From Candidatus Nitrosopumilus sp. (GTDB taxonomy: Archaea; Thermoproteota; Nitrososphaeria; Nitrososphaerales; Nitrosopumilaceae), in the NCBI GenBank assembly GCA_029861345.1, contig JAOTZM010000004.1:1-36247 (forward strand): a stretch of 36,247 nucleotides of DNA, written 5' to 3'. The notes beneath the pieces were generated by a model. It had not been told where the DNA came from and did not search any database. It saw only the letters and a list, made by a program, of their open reading frames with translations. Numbering within the stretch: the stretch's first letter is position 1; the number at the start of each line of letters is the position of its first letter. A program made the position numbers and the translations under genes. This document shows positions 1 through 8,822 of the stretch, in pieces.

Positions 1-78
1 GATTTAGAGTCATGCTTTCAAATACATAAAAGACACGTTTATCCTTAAATTTGATACAATAGTAATAAAGTTGATTAA

Positions 79-255
79 ATGAGTGTAACGTGGAGAGAAA
101 GACTAAGCCAAAGAAGATTGGAAATAGAAATAGAAGGGCCAGAATACGACTACATACAAAGATACATTGAATCCTATTGCTCTGAGGCTGATCGTCTATG
201 TAAAAAAATTCATATGAATAAAACAGTAGATGAGGTAATAGACTATGAAAGATAA
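79..255 (+). CDS. hypothetical small protein (58 aa)
   Basis: A short ATG-initiated frame of 58 codons, charged and mildly helical (Arg/Glu-rich start, then Tyr-rich, two Cys near residues 34 and 41). I recognise no family. The next small frame begins inside its last codons (ATG at 245), an overlap typical of translationally coupled genes, which mildly supports both. It lies at the window edge next to decayed sequence, so it may be a remnant. Confidence 0.4.
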   Translation: MSVTWRERLSQRRLEIEIEGPEYDYIQRYIESYCSEADRLCKKIHMNKTVDEVIDYER

Positions 256-358
256 AAATTTTGATAAATTTACCAAAGGAGTTATTGACTCTATTCACAA
301 AAAAAGGGGATATGATCCTGATGATGACAATAAAAAAGAAATTACAACATTAACTTAA
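245..358 (+). CDS. hypothetical mini-protein (37 aa)
   Basis: ATG frame overlapping the previous small frame by 11 nt. The product is very hydrophilic, with Lys/Asp-rich composition and an acidic DPDDD stretch before a Lys-rich tail. No domain is recognisable. The overlap is the main support; chance cannot be excluded at this length. Confidence 0.3.
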   Translation: MKDKNFDKFTKGVIDSIHKKRGYDPDDDNKKEITTLT

Positions 359-450
359 ACACAATATCAGTGGTAATTCTAATTTTCATTTTATTTTGAA
401 TTATGATTTTATTGAATAAAAGGTCAGCATTATAATATCAAAAGATATTA

Positions 451-918
451 TTGTTGAAGGTAAGAATTAAACAACTATTTTATGTAAATCCATATCAAGG
501 GGTTTATTTAGGTAAAAAACTTCTTCTTGATTGAACATTGCATCATATTTTTTATTCAGATGGTGATGCAAAGAAAATTTCATGGGTTATTCAAACAAAT
601 GATTCAATAGTTGAACAGAATAGAAATCATGTTGATATCTACAAGGATAAAGTGACAAATGTACAATCAAAATATGTTGCACTTCATGTTGGTTTATTTT
701 GGGGAATTGGAGTTTTTATTATAAAAAATGAAGACAAAATCAAAATGAAATTAGATGAAAAAATAATGTATGATCATTTTATATACAATTCAAAAATTGA
801 AGATGAATTCATAGAAAAAAGAATCCAATTCATCAGACAATTAATAAAACAGAGAAAATTAAAAATAGAATTTGAGCTGATTGATTCAAATAAAAATCTA
901 GCTAGGAAAAATGTCTAG
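451..918 (+). pseudogene. degenerate RNase H-like fold protein, interrupted by in-frame TGA
   Basis: One frame runs from a TTG at 451 to a TAG at 918 but is broken by TGA at 532-534; the open part begins at TTG 538 (126 aa). The downstream part follows the order of RNase HI motifs. There is a first strand with YSDG, a TNVQSKYVALHVGL helix matching the NNxAEyxAL motif, a KMKLDEKIM strand where the third acidic residue sits, and a C-terminal SNKNLARK resembling the last motif. The usual Glu of the second motif is Lys here, so catalysis is doubtful. The upstream 27 codons (Tyr/Gly/Lys-rich) are in the same frame. Either the gene is broken or it starts at TTG 538. The family call is by motif pattern only. 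Confidence 0.4.
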
Positions 919-1245
919 TGTAAACAAGATTAAAATCAAAAATGGCAAATTACTTGGTGAGATCTCACTTGTTATGTACAATTAGATTATACATCAATTC
1001 ATCAAATAAAGATTTGTTCAACATCATTGACAACTAAAAATATTCAATTAGGATGATCAGTTGAAGTTTTCAAATGATTATTGAAATCTTTGTAAATATT
1101 TGAAAAAATCTAGATTTCAGAAATGAAAGCAGCATCTAAAAACACCAAATCAAATATTAAAATTCCAAAGACAGGAATAATTGAAATTATCAACATGATA
1201 ATGACTGTTAGGTTTATTTAGTATTCAACAAGTCATGGATCAATT
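919..1245. other. intergenic, AT-rich, with tiny ORFs only
   Basis: No convincing gene. A 24-codon frame (911-985) overlaps the end of the decayed gene upstream, and a 32-codon Lys/Ile-rich frame (ATG 1123 to TAG 1221) ends just before the copper protein. Both are too short and featureless to call. The stretch probably carries the copper-protein promoter. Confidence 0.5.
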
Positions 1246-1827
1246 ATGGCAGGTATAGACAAAGCCGCAATTGCATTTTCAGTTGCAATTGTTGCTATAG
1301 GCGTAGGATTTGCATTCTATATGGACGGTGTTCAAAATGCAGGCCCTACTGTTTCCGCTCCAGTAATTTCAAAGTCAATTGAGCCAGAAACTCAGATGGA
1401 TCCGTTTGCAGACATTGCAGACAAAGTCAAAGAAGAAGATTCAAAGATGGAGGAGAAAATGATGGAAGAAACTCCTGAAGAGGAAACTATGATGGAAGAA
1501 ACTGTAATGGAAAAATCAGTAGGACCACAAACACACAGTGTTGAAATTCCAGTTGGAACTTCAGTTCCAGGATGTGAAGAAACTAATTCATGCTACTTAC
1601 CAGCAGACATCACAATTAATGTTGGAGATACAGTAGAATGGCCTAATGTAGACACAGCAGCACATACAGTAACTAGTGGAAGTCCAGCTGATGGCCCATC
1701 AGGTGTATTTGATAGCAGTCTACTCATGGCAGATGCAACTTTTGCATTTACCTTTGAAGAGGCAGGCAGTTATGATTACTTCTGTATGGTTCACCCATGG
1801 ATGATTGGTAGTGTTACTGTGAACTAA
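1246..1827 (+). CDS. membrane-anchored plastocyanin-like blue copper protein
   Basis: Type I copper electron carrier, probably facing the outside of the cell membrane. Residues 7-25 form one hydrophobic helix (uncleaved anchor or signal). Residues about 45-92 are a Glu/Met/Pro-rich linker with repeated MMEE units, and the cupredoxin domain fills about 95-193. The copper ligands are visible: His140 in AAHTVTSG, then Cys180, His183 and Met186 in FCMVHPWM. Cys110 and Cys116 could form a disulfide. Ammonia-oxidising thaumarchaea encode many such proteins, thought to replace cytochrome c in electron transfer. The gene stands alone and converges on uvrC. The Met-rich linker could also bind copper, but that is inference. 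Confidence 0.9.
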   Translation: MAGIDKAAIAFSVAIVAIGVGFAFYMDGVQNAGPTVSAPVISKSIEPETQMDPFADIADKVKEEDSKMEEKMMEETPEEETMMEETVMEKSVGPQTHSVEIPVGTSVPGCEETNSCYLPADITINVGDTVEWPNVDTAAHTVTSGSPADGPSGVFDSSLLMADATFAFTFEEAGSYDYFCMVHPWMIGSVTVN

Positions 1828-1834
1828 CCAAAAC

Positions 1835-1855
1835 TTTTTCCTTTTTTCTTATTTT
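1835..1855 (+). terminator. poly-T terminator after the copper protein
   Basis: Two T-runs, TTTTT and TTTTTT, begin 8 nt after the stop codon with no hairpin, the usual archaeal intrinsic terminator form. It lies between two convergent genes and overlaps the end of uvrC. Confidence 0.6.
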
Positions 1856-3435
1856 ATCTGATTTTTACGAATAGTTCTATTATAGGCAACTCCAAATCTG
1901 TGTGTTTCATCTCGTGCATGTTGTAAAATTTTCAAAGAAGGTCTATCTTTAGAAATTAAAATAGGATTTTTCCTCTTTGGTACAAATACTTCTTCATTTT
2001 CTTTTGCCAAAGAAATACATCCAAGCTTCAATCCAAGAGATTTTAAAGATTTCATTGCAGCATTTAGCTGTCCTTTACCACCATCAATTACTATCAGATC
2101 AGGAAGATCAGCATTTTCTTCTAGCAACCTATAGTATCTTCGTTTGATAATTTCCCCAATCATAGCAAAATCATCTCTACCATAGACTGTTTTGATTTTG
2201 AATTTTCTATAATCTGATTTATTTGGTTTTCCACCAACAAACCTAGACATTGAACCTACTGCAAAATCTGCACCATGGTTTGAAATATCAAAACATTCAA
2301 TGACATTAGGAATTACAGGTAGATTTAGGATTTTTTTTAATTCAACCAGACCAGGATCGCCACCTTTTAAATGAATTAATTCGATATTTTTCAAAATAAG
2401 ATTTATGATGTCTTTTTTCTTTCCCTTAGTAGGAATCAGTATTTTTACAGCAAATCCAGCTTGTTCTGAAAGCAACAACTCTAATAATTTTTGATTATCA
2501 GGAAGTTCACTAACAAGAATAAATTTTGGAATTTTATGTGTTGAATAATATTGGTATAGAAAATTTGAAAAGGAGTTATCTCCAACTAGATCAAAAAAGA
2601 ATTTATCACTATCTCTAATCACACCATGAATCATTCTAAAATTCATAACGGTAGCAACCTGTTCTTGAATTCCTATACCAAAGTATTCTTCATCAGAATT
2701 TTTGACATATTCCATTTTTTGTTTAGTTTGAAGACTTCCAAGCCTGATCAAAGTATCTCGGATATCCTTTGCACGCTCGAATTGTTGAAGTTTGGCAGCT
2801 TGATGCATTTCTTCTTCTAATTTTTTTGTGAAAATTTTGGTCTGATTTTTCCCTTTGAGAACTTCTTCTAATGCGGCCACATGTTTTGGATATCTTTCTT
2901 CTGCATCTTTAAATTCACAAGGTCCCTCACAGTTTCCCAAATGATATTCTAGACATACCTTTTTTGGAAGAGTTTTACAGATTCTTATTTGAAATGCTTT
3001 TCTTAATGCCCCAATTGTAAGCAGTTTTGAACTTCCTTGAGTGAAAGGTCCAAAAGTTTTTCCCTTACCCAAAAATTTTCCGTCCCTAGTTCTTCTTGCA
3101 ACTAATAATCTGGGATATTTCTCATCAGAAATTCGAAGATATGTGTATCTCTGTTGATCTTTTAATTCAATATTGAATCTTGGGCGATATTTTTTGATCA
3201 TGTTTGATTCTAAAAGAAATGCTTCACTTTCATTATCAGTTAAAACAAATTCAATATTAGAAATATTTTTCACTAGTTTTTGAGTCTTGTAATTTTGGTT
3301 TTTGAGAAAATAAGATTTTACTCGATTTTTTAGATTCTTCGCTTTTCCAATATAGATAATTTTTCCATCAGAATCTTTCATCAAATATATTCCAGGATGT
3401 GTAGGAAGGATAATTTTAGAAATATTAAATGTCAT
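1849..3435 (-). CDS. uvrC: excinuclease ABC subunit C (short form)
   Basis: Makes the two incisions around bulky DNA lesions after UvrA/UvrB loading. The N-terminal GIY-YIG nuclease is clear (PGIYLMKDSDGKIIYIGKAK, then catalytic Glu in SEAFLLESNMIKKY). A Cys cluster follows (CLEYHLGNCEGPC), then a UVR motif near residues 205-235. The RNase H-like nuclease has Asp in CFDISNHGA, Asp in VIDGGKGQ and His in RDETHRF. The protein stops about 13 residues after that His, at 528 aa. Bacterial UvrC is about 600 aa and continues into tandem helix-hairpin-helix motifs, which are absent here. The ATG overlaps the uvrA stop (ATGA), so it is the last gene of a leftward uvrB-uvrA-uvrC operon. Archaeal uvrABC is generally regarded as acquired from bacteria. 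Confidence 0.95.
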   Translation of the reverse strand: MTFNISKIILPTHPGIYLMKDSDGKIIYIGKAKNLKNRVKSYFLKNQNYKTQKLVKNISNIEFVLTDNESEAFLLESNMIKKYRPRFNIELKDQQRYTYLRISDEKYPRLLVARRTRDGKFLGKGKTFGPFTQGSSKLLTIGALRKAFQIRICKTLPKKVCLEYHLGNCEGPCEFKDAEERYPKHVAALEEVLKGKNQTKIFTKKLEEEMHQAAKLQQFERAKDIRDTLIRLGSLQTKQKMEYVKNSDEEYFGIGIQEQVATVMNFRMIHGVIRDSDKFFFDLVGDNSFSNFLYQYYSTHKIPKFILVSELPDNQKLLELLLSEQAGFAVKILIPTKGKKKDIINLILKNIELIHLKGGDPGLVELKKILNLPVIPNVIECFDISNHGADFAVGSMSRFVGGKPNKSDYRKFKIKTVYGRDDFAMIGEIIKRRYYRLLEENADLPDLIVIDGGKGQLNAAMKSLKSLGLKLGCISLAKENEEVFVPKRKNPILISKDRPSLKILQHARDETHRFGVAYNRTIRKNQIK

Positions 3436-6251
3436 TTTTTTAATAATTTTTTCAAATACTTTCCAGTGTAACTTCCAGGGGCTTTTGAAACATCTTGAGG
3501 TGTTCCAGTAGATACAACTCTACCTCCTTCATCACCCCCTTCAGGCCCAAGATCAATTAACCAATCAGAATTTTTGATTACATCCATGTTATGCTCTATT
3601 ACTACCACAGTATTTCCCAAGTTAACCAATCTGTTAAGGACATCTAGCAATTTTTGAACATCTGCAAAATGCAATCCGGTAGTAGGCTCATCTAAGATAT
3701 AGAGAGTCTTTCCGGTACCTCTTTTTGATAGTTCTGAGGCAAGTTTTACTCTTTGAGCTTCGCCACCAGAAAGGGTGGTAGAGGATTGCCCCAACTTGAT
3801 ATAACCTAACCCAACATCATAAATTGTTTGTAATTTTCGTTTTATTGCAGGAACATTTTCAAAGAAATTCAACGCTTCGTAGACTGTCATATCTAAAATA
3901 TCTGATATATTTTTGCCCTTGTATAGTACAGTTAGGGTTTCAGAATTGTATCTCTTACCTTTACATTCATCGCATTTTACATAAACATCTGATAAAAACT
4001 GCATTTCAATTTGTTTGACGCCATCGCCATCACAAGCAAAACATCTACCATCTGCTACATTAAATGAGAATTGACCTGGAGCATACCCACGTTCTTTTGA
4101 CAATTCAGTATTTGCGTAAAGTTCTCTAATTGGGGTAAATGCTCCAATGTAAGTTGCAGGATTTGAACGAGGAGTCCTACCAATAGGAGATTGATCAATT
4201 GCAATTACTTTATCAATATTTTCCAAACCAACAATCTCTTTGTGACTTCCTGGTCTAACATTTGATTTGTAAAAATGATTTTCTAATGATTTAAGTAATA
4301 TATCATTTATCAAGGTAGATTTTCCAGATCCTGATACTCCCGTTACACAAACAAAAAGACCCAATGGGATTTCAACATCAATATCTTTTAGATTGTTTTC
4401 TGATGCGCTCTTGACAATTATTGAACCAGAAGGATTACGAGTTTTGCCTTGTAGAGTTATCAAAGAATTATTCTTTAGATAATCACCTGTAACTGATTTG
4501 TGTCCATTAAGAATTTTATCAACTGTCCCTTCGAAAACTACATTTCCACCATGCACACCTGCCCCAGGACCTAAATCTACTATCCAATCTGAATTTCGTA
4601 TAACTTCTTTGTCATGCTCTACAACAATTACTGTATTACCCAGATTTCGTAGCTTTGTTAGCGTTTTAATGAGTCTTTCATTATCACGTTGATGTAAACC
4701 AATTGTAGGCTCATCGAGGACATACAAAACACCAGTAAGATTAGAACCAATCTGTGTTGCTAATCTAATTCGTTGAGACTCACCACCAGATAATGTAGAA
4801 CTCAACCTGTTCAATGTAAGATAATTCAATCCAACATTCATTAAAAACTCCAGTCGTTCTTTAATTTCTTTTAGAACATCTCTAGCAATGTATTGCTCAT
4901 TTTCAGTTAATTTCAAAGCAGAGAAAAAGTCATAGCAGTGATCAATTGGCATATTACATACATCCATTATTCCTTTATCATTGATTTTGACTGCAAGGGA
5001 TTCAGGTTTTAGTTTTTTACCATTACATGTATTACAAGGAGTATCTCGCATGAACTGTTTTAACCATTCACGTTTTGATTCAGAATCAGTTTCCATAAAT
5101 ACACGTTGAAGATTTACTAAAACTCCTTCAAAGGCATCAGTGTATTGCCAAGACGAATCTCCAGATTTTGAATGATACCTAAAATCAATTAAATCATCAG
5201 TACCATATAGAATAATTTTAAGATGTTTTGGTTTTATTTTTTCAATTGGAGTCATTAAATCAAAACCAAACTTCTTTCCAACAGCTCTTAATGCTTGTCG
5301 TCTAAATGATGAAAACCTCCCACTCCAGGGAACAATTGCACCATCTAAAATTGACTTTGTTTTATCAGGAATTACTAAATCAGGATCAAATTCCATTTTT
5401 ACACCTAAACCATTACATGTTTTACACATGCCAAATGGAGAGTTGAATGAAAAAGTTCTCGGCTCTAGATCACCTACGGTTAATCCACAATAAGGACATG
5501 CGTTGTTTTGTGAGAAAATTTTTTCCTTTTTTTCAAATGCAATTAGTACATCACCCTTTGATGCCTTAATGGCAGCCTGAATTGCCTCAAAGAGTCTAGA
5601 TCTTTCAGATTTTTCAGTTATAATCCTATCAACTACAATCTCAATATTATGCCATTTTTGTCTGTCCAATGATGGAATCTCTTCATCTAGGCTCAAAATT
5701 TCCCCATTTAGGCGGATTCTGGAATAGCCATCCTTTTTGATTTGCTCAAATAATTTTTCATATGTCCCCTTTTTTCTCTGAATGATAGGAGACAAAATTA
5801 GAATTTTTTTTCCTTTAAAATCTTTGAGAACAGAATCACAGATCGTTTCAATTGACTGAGTAGATATTTTTCTTCCACAGTTTGTACAGTATGGAATACC
5901 AATTCTTGCAAAGAGTAATCTCATATAATCATAAATTTCAGTAGTTGTTCCTACAGTAGAACGGGGGTTTTTACTAGTAGTTTTTTGTTGAATAGAGATT
6001 GCAGGTGACAAACCTTCAATGGAATCAACATCAGGTTTGTCCATCATTTCTAGAAATTGACGAGCATATGCAGAAAGAGACTCAACATACCTTCTCTGTC
6101 CTTCAGCATAGATGGTATCAAAAGCCAGAGTAGATTTACCGGATCCTGACAAACCGCTAATAATTACTAGTTTGTTTTTTGGAATATCAACATCTAAGTT
6201 CTTTAGGTTGTGATGTCGTGCCCCACGAATCTTTAGTTTATTTTCGGCCAT
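3432..6251 (-). CDS. uvrA: excinuclease ABC subunit A
   Basis: Damage-sensing ABC ATPase of nucleotide excision repair; a dimer delivers UvrB to lesions. Length 939 aa is full size. The two ATPase halves each have a Walker A (GLSGSGKST near residue 33, GVSGSGKST in the second half) and an ABC signature (LSGGESQR, LSGGEAQR), each followed by an LDEPT Walker B. Zinc modules are visible as CxxC pairs (CPYCG with CKTCNG, CNTCNG, and CFACDG with CDECKG). The start overlaps the uvrB end by 14 nt and the end overlaps the uvrC start by 4 nt, implying one mRNA with translational coupling. Confidence 0.97.
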   Translation of the reverse strand: MAENKLKIRGARHHNLKNLDVDIPKNKLVIISGLSGSGKSTLAFDTIYAEGQRRYVESLSAYARQFLEMMDKPDVDSIEGLSPAISIQQKTTSKNPRSTVGTTTEIYDYMRLLFARIGIPYCTNCGRKISTQSIETICDSVLKDFKGKKILILSPIIQRKKGTYEKLFEQIKKDGYSRIRLNGEILSLDEEIPSLDRQKWHNIEIVVDRIITEKSERSRLFEAIQAAIKASKGDVLIAFEKKEKIFSQNNACPYCGLTVGDLEPRTFSFNSPFGMCKTCNGLGVKMEFDPDLVIPDKTKSILDGAIVPWSGRFSSFRRQALRAVGKKFGFDLMTPIEKIKPKHLKIILYGTDDLIDFRYHSKSGDSSWQYTDAFEGVLVNLQRVFMETDSESKREWLKQFMRDTPCNTCNGKKLKPESLAVKINDKGIMDVCNMPIDHCYDFFSALKLTENEQYIARDVLKEIKERLEFLMNVGLNYLTLNRLSSTLSGGESQRIRLATQIGSNLTGVLYVLDEPTIGLHQRDNERLIKTLTKLRNLGNTVIVVEHDKEVIRNSDWIVDLGPGAGVHGGNVVFEGTVDKILNGHKSVTGDYLKNNSLITLQGKTRNPSGSIIVKSASENNLKDIDVEIPLGLFVCVTGVSGSGKSTLINDILLKSLENHFYKSNVRPGSHKEIVGLENIDKVIAIDQSPIGRTPRSNPATYIGAFTPIRELYANTELSKERGYAPGQFSFNVADGRCFACDGDGVKQIEMQFLSDVYVKCDECKGKRYNSETLTVLYKGKNISDILDMTVYEALNFFENVPAIKRKLQTIYDVGLGYIKLGQSSTTLSGGEAQRVKLASELSKRGTGKTLYILDEPTTGLHFADVQKLLDVLNRLVNLGNTVVVIEHNMDVIKNSDWLIDLGPEGGDEGGRVVSTGTPQDVSKAPGSYTGKYLKKLLKK

Positions 6252-8190
6252 CTTTTAATTCAATCTCCTTTTCTAGTCTTTTTATTCTATCTCTGCATTC
6301 TATTGCTCGCTCAAAGTCTAAATCCTCAGAATATTTTTTCATTTGTGCATCTAAATCAATAATATCAGCTGCAAGATCATGAGATGACTTTAACTTTGAA
6401 TCATCTAATGTTGTTTCTTGTTCTGGAACTGATTTTACGATTGTTCTAGGGATGATGTTGTTCTCTTGATTGTATTGCATTTGTTTTTCTCTACGACGTG
6501 TAGTTTCTTCCATAGCATTTTTTATTGATTTTGTAATTGTATCAGCATACATTATCACAGTTCCATTTTCATTTCTTGCAGCACGACCACATGTTTGAAT
6601 CAGACTGGTAAAGTTTCTCAAGAATCCTTCCTTGTCTGCATCCAGAATTGCTACCAAAGAAACTTCAGGAATATCCAATCCCTCTCGTAGAAGATTAATT
6701 CCAACAAGGACATCAAATTCACCTAAACGTAATTGTCTGATTAATTCAGTTCTTTGTAATCCTTCAATTTCTGAATGCATGTAACGAACCCTAATTTGTT
6801 TTTTTGATAGGTATTCAGCCAAATCTTCTGCCATTCTTTTAGTTAATGTAGTAACTAAAACACGCTCAGCATGTTCTACTCTTTTGTTGATTTCGTTAAT
6901 CAAGTCATCCATTTGGTCCTTGGTAGGCCTGATCTCGACTTTAGGATCAAGTAATCCAGTAGGCCTAACTAGTTGTTCTGCAATTTTTGAGGACGTTTTT
7001 TTCTCATATTCTGAAGGGGTAGCTGAAACAAATATTGCATTTTTGACATATTCCTCAAACTCTTCAAATTGTAATGGACGGTTATCATATGCACTTGGCA
7101 GTCTAAAGCCATATGTTACAAGTTCTCTTTTTCTGGAATGATCACCCTTGTACATCCCATGAAGTTGTGGCAATGTCACATGCGATTCATCGATTACCAA
7201 AAGATAATCATCTCCAAAAAAATCCATCAAACAAAATGCTTTTTCTCCAGCCTTTCGTCCATCAAAATGTCTAGAATAGTTTTCAATTCCAGAACAATAG
7301 CCTAATTCTTCAATCATCTCTAAATCGTATTTTGTTCGCATCTCAAGTCTTTGTTTTTCTAGTTCATTTAGCTCAGGCAGACGTTTTTCTAATTCTTCTT
7401 TGATCGAATTGATTGCTTTTTTTCTAACGTCTTTGGCAATAAGATAGTGTTTTGCTGGAAAAATTTTGATTTGTAAAATTTTTCGTTTTTCCTTTAAAGA
7501 TACGTTATCAAGCAGACTAATTTTTTCTACTTCATCACCAAACAAAGAAATCCTAACTAGATCCTCAGAATATGCAGGAGTGATGCTAATTGTATCTCCC
7601 TTTACTCTAAAGTTTCCAGGTGCAACTTCAGTGTCATTTCTTTCATATCTAGCGTCGATGAATTTTCGGATAATCTCATTTCGTTTAATTTCATCACCTT
7701 TGTTAATTGTAATTGCCAAATCTTCCCAATCTTGAGGATTTCCAAGTGAGTAAATACAAGAAACAGTAGATACAATGATTGTAGGCTCCCCTGATAGAAG
7801 CATTGCAGTTGCCTCTAGCCTTAGTTTTTCAATCTTTTCATTTATCTGAGTATCTTTTTCGATATAGGTATCTGTTTGAGGAAGATAGCTTTCAGGCTGA
7901 TAATAGTCATAGTAGGAAACAAAGTATCCGACATGATTTTTTGGGAAGAACTGCTTTAGTTCTGAATAAAGTTGAGCCGCAAGGGTCTTGTTATGGGATA
8001 TAACCAGAGTATTTTTGCCTGTCCTGACTATAACATTTGCGATAGAAAAGGTCTTGCCGCTTCCTGTAACTCCAAGCAGAGTTTGGACTGTGCCTTTTTT
8101 TACACCTTCAACTAGGGCATTAATTGCCTGAGGTTGATCTCCAGTAGGAGCAAAATCAGATACTAGTTCAAATTGAGAGGTTTGTTCCAA
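6238..8190 (-). CDS. uvrB: excinuclease ABC subunit B
   Basis: Helicase-like damage-verification subunit that recruits UvrC. Walker A is GVTGSGKT, the DNA-clamping beta-hairpin carries YYDYYQPESYLP, the DEAD-like box is VIDESH, and a UVR motif (DLDFERAIECRDRI) at the C-terminus contacts UvrC. I choose the TTG at 8190 (650 aa). The family begins close to FELVSDF, and a TATAAG box lies 30 nt upstream, the spacing for a leaderless mRNA. An in-frame TTG at 8244 would add 18 residues (MFYSTNVSY...) that match nothing in the family. First gene of the uvrBAC operon. Confidence 0.95.
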   Translation of the reverse strand: MEQTSQFELVSDFAPTGDQPQAINALVEGVKKGTVQTLLGVTGSGKTFSIANVIVRTGKNTLVISHNKTLAAQLYSELKQFFPKNHVGYFVSYYDYYQPESYLPQTDTYIEKDTQINEKIEKLRLEATAMLLSGEPTIIVSTVSCIYSLGNPQDWEDLAITINKGDEIKRNEIIRKFIDARYERNDTEVAPGNFRVKGDTISITPAYSEDLVRISLFGDEVEKISLLDNVSLKEKRKILQIKIFPAKHYLIAKDVRKKAINSIKEELEKRLPELNELEKQRLEMRTKYDLEMIEELGYCSGIENYSRHFDGRKAGEKAFCLMDFFGDDYLLVIDESHVTLPQLHGMYKGDHSRKRELVTYGFRLPSAYDNRPLQFEEFEEYVKNAIFVSATPSEYEKKTSSKIAEQLVRPTGLLDPKVEIRPTKDQMDDLINEINKRVEHAERVLVTTLTKRMAEDLAEYLSKKQIRVRYMHSEIEGLQRTELIRQLRLGEFDVLVGINLLREGLDIPEVSLVAILDADKEGFLRNFTSLIQTCGRAARNENGTVIMYADTITKSIKNAMEETTRRREKQMQYNQENNIIPRTIVKSVPEQETTLDDSKLKSSHDLAADIIDLDAQMKKYSEDLDFERAIECRDRIKRLEKEIELKDGRK

Positions 8191-8214
8191 TAGATAAAAT
8201 CTTTGAAAACTGAA

Positions 8215-8220
8215 CTTATA
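8215..8220 (-). promoter_or_regulatory. TATA box of uvrBAC
   Basis: TATAAG on the minus strand lies 30 to 25 nt upstream of the TTG at 8190. That fits TBP/TFB-dependent transcription starting at or next to the start codon, and supports the shorter UvrB. Confidence 0.5.
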
Positions 8221-8453
8221 GCTAACGTTTGTTGAATAAAACAACTCCTAGTGGGTAGAAAATCAATCATGACTTAATACAAAATACAACTAAATGAAAT
8301 TAAGAAGGATCACTATTGCGATGCATTAATCTAATTCCAAAATAGCAGTATCCAAATAATTCACTTAATTATTGTCTATTCTATTCCAAAAATTCACATC
8401 TTATTTCATAATCATATACAAGAATATGAAACCAATTTCCAATTTTGGTAGGA

Positions 8454-8465
8454 TTATATTATAAA
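8454..8465 (+). promoter_or_regulatory. TATA-like box upstream of the truncated MEDS copy
   Basis: TTATATTATAAA lies just outside the left inverted repeat. About 25 nt downstream an ATG (8488) opens an 11-codon frame that ends inside the repeat (TAG 8521-8523), one base before the TTG of the truncated MEDS gene. Transcription from here would cross into whatever coding sequence follows the repeat. Confidence 0.4.
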
Positions 8466-8502
8466 CTACAGATTCTGTTTAACCTATATGGTAAGATATA
8501 TC

Positions 8503-8673
8503 ATCTTTAAGAAAGGGTTATAGTTTGACTCAAAATAACAACACCCTCTCTATTCATGAATGCTCACCATTTGAATTTCTAGATAACATGAAGGAGAATA
8601 AACATATCATAATGTTTGATGATAATACAGAATATTCAAAAAGTATTCAATTTAGTTTCTTAAAAAAAGGATT
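8503..8673 (+). repeat. 171-bp perfect inverted repeat, left arm
   Basis: By direct base-by-base comparison, 8503-8673 equals the reverse complement of 13772-13942 with no mismatch. It contains the last six codons and stop of the 268-aa MEDS-like gene and the first 49 codons of the 200-aa MEDS gene. Sequence diverges immediately at both ends (C versus T before it, C versus A after it). The arms are 5.1 kb apart and face each other. Confidence 0.97.
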
Positions 8674-8710
8674 CAAATCAAAAATTGTTCAGTTAGTTAA
8701 TTTTACATAG
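8525..8710 (+). pseudogene. truncated N-terminal copy of MEDS-domain gene
   Basis: TTG frame of 61 codons. Residues 1-49 are identical to the N-terminus of the intact 200-aa protein at 13318-13920. After the repeat ends, a 12-residue unrelated tail (FKSKIVQLVNFT) runs to a TAG. The fragment keeps HIIMFDD and the first helix of the domain but lacks most of the fold, so the protein is unlikely to work alone. Inversion between the repeat arms would restore a full-length gene here. Confidence 0.85.
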
Positions 8711-8822
8711 TTTAATTTGTTTTTGAGGATGCCGTTATTGTAAATACTCAATATTCTGGAAATTTAATAAAATATTTACTCATACAAACTGAACTTAAAA
8801 CAAGGAAGATATCAAATTAAGG

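Noticed and set aside
6238-8244. UvrB starting at TTG 8244
   Set aside because: The extra 18 residues have no counterpart in the family, and the TATA box would then lie inside the coding sequence; the start at 8190 fits better.
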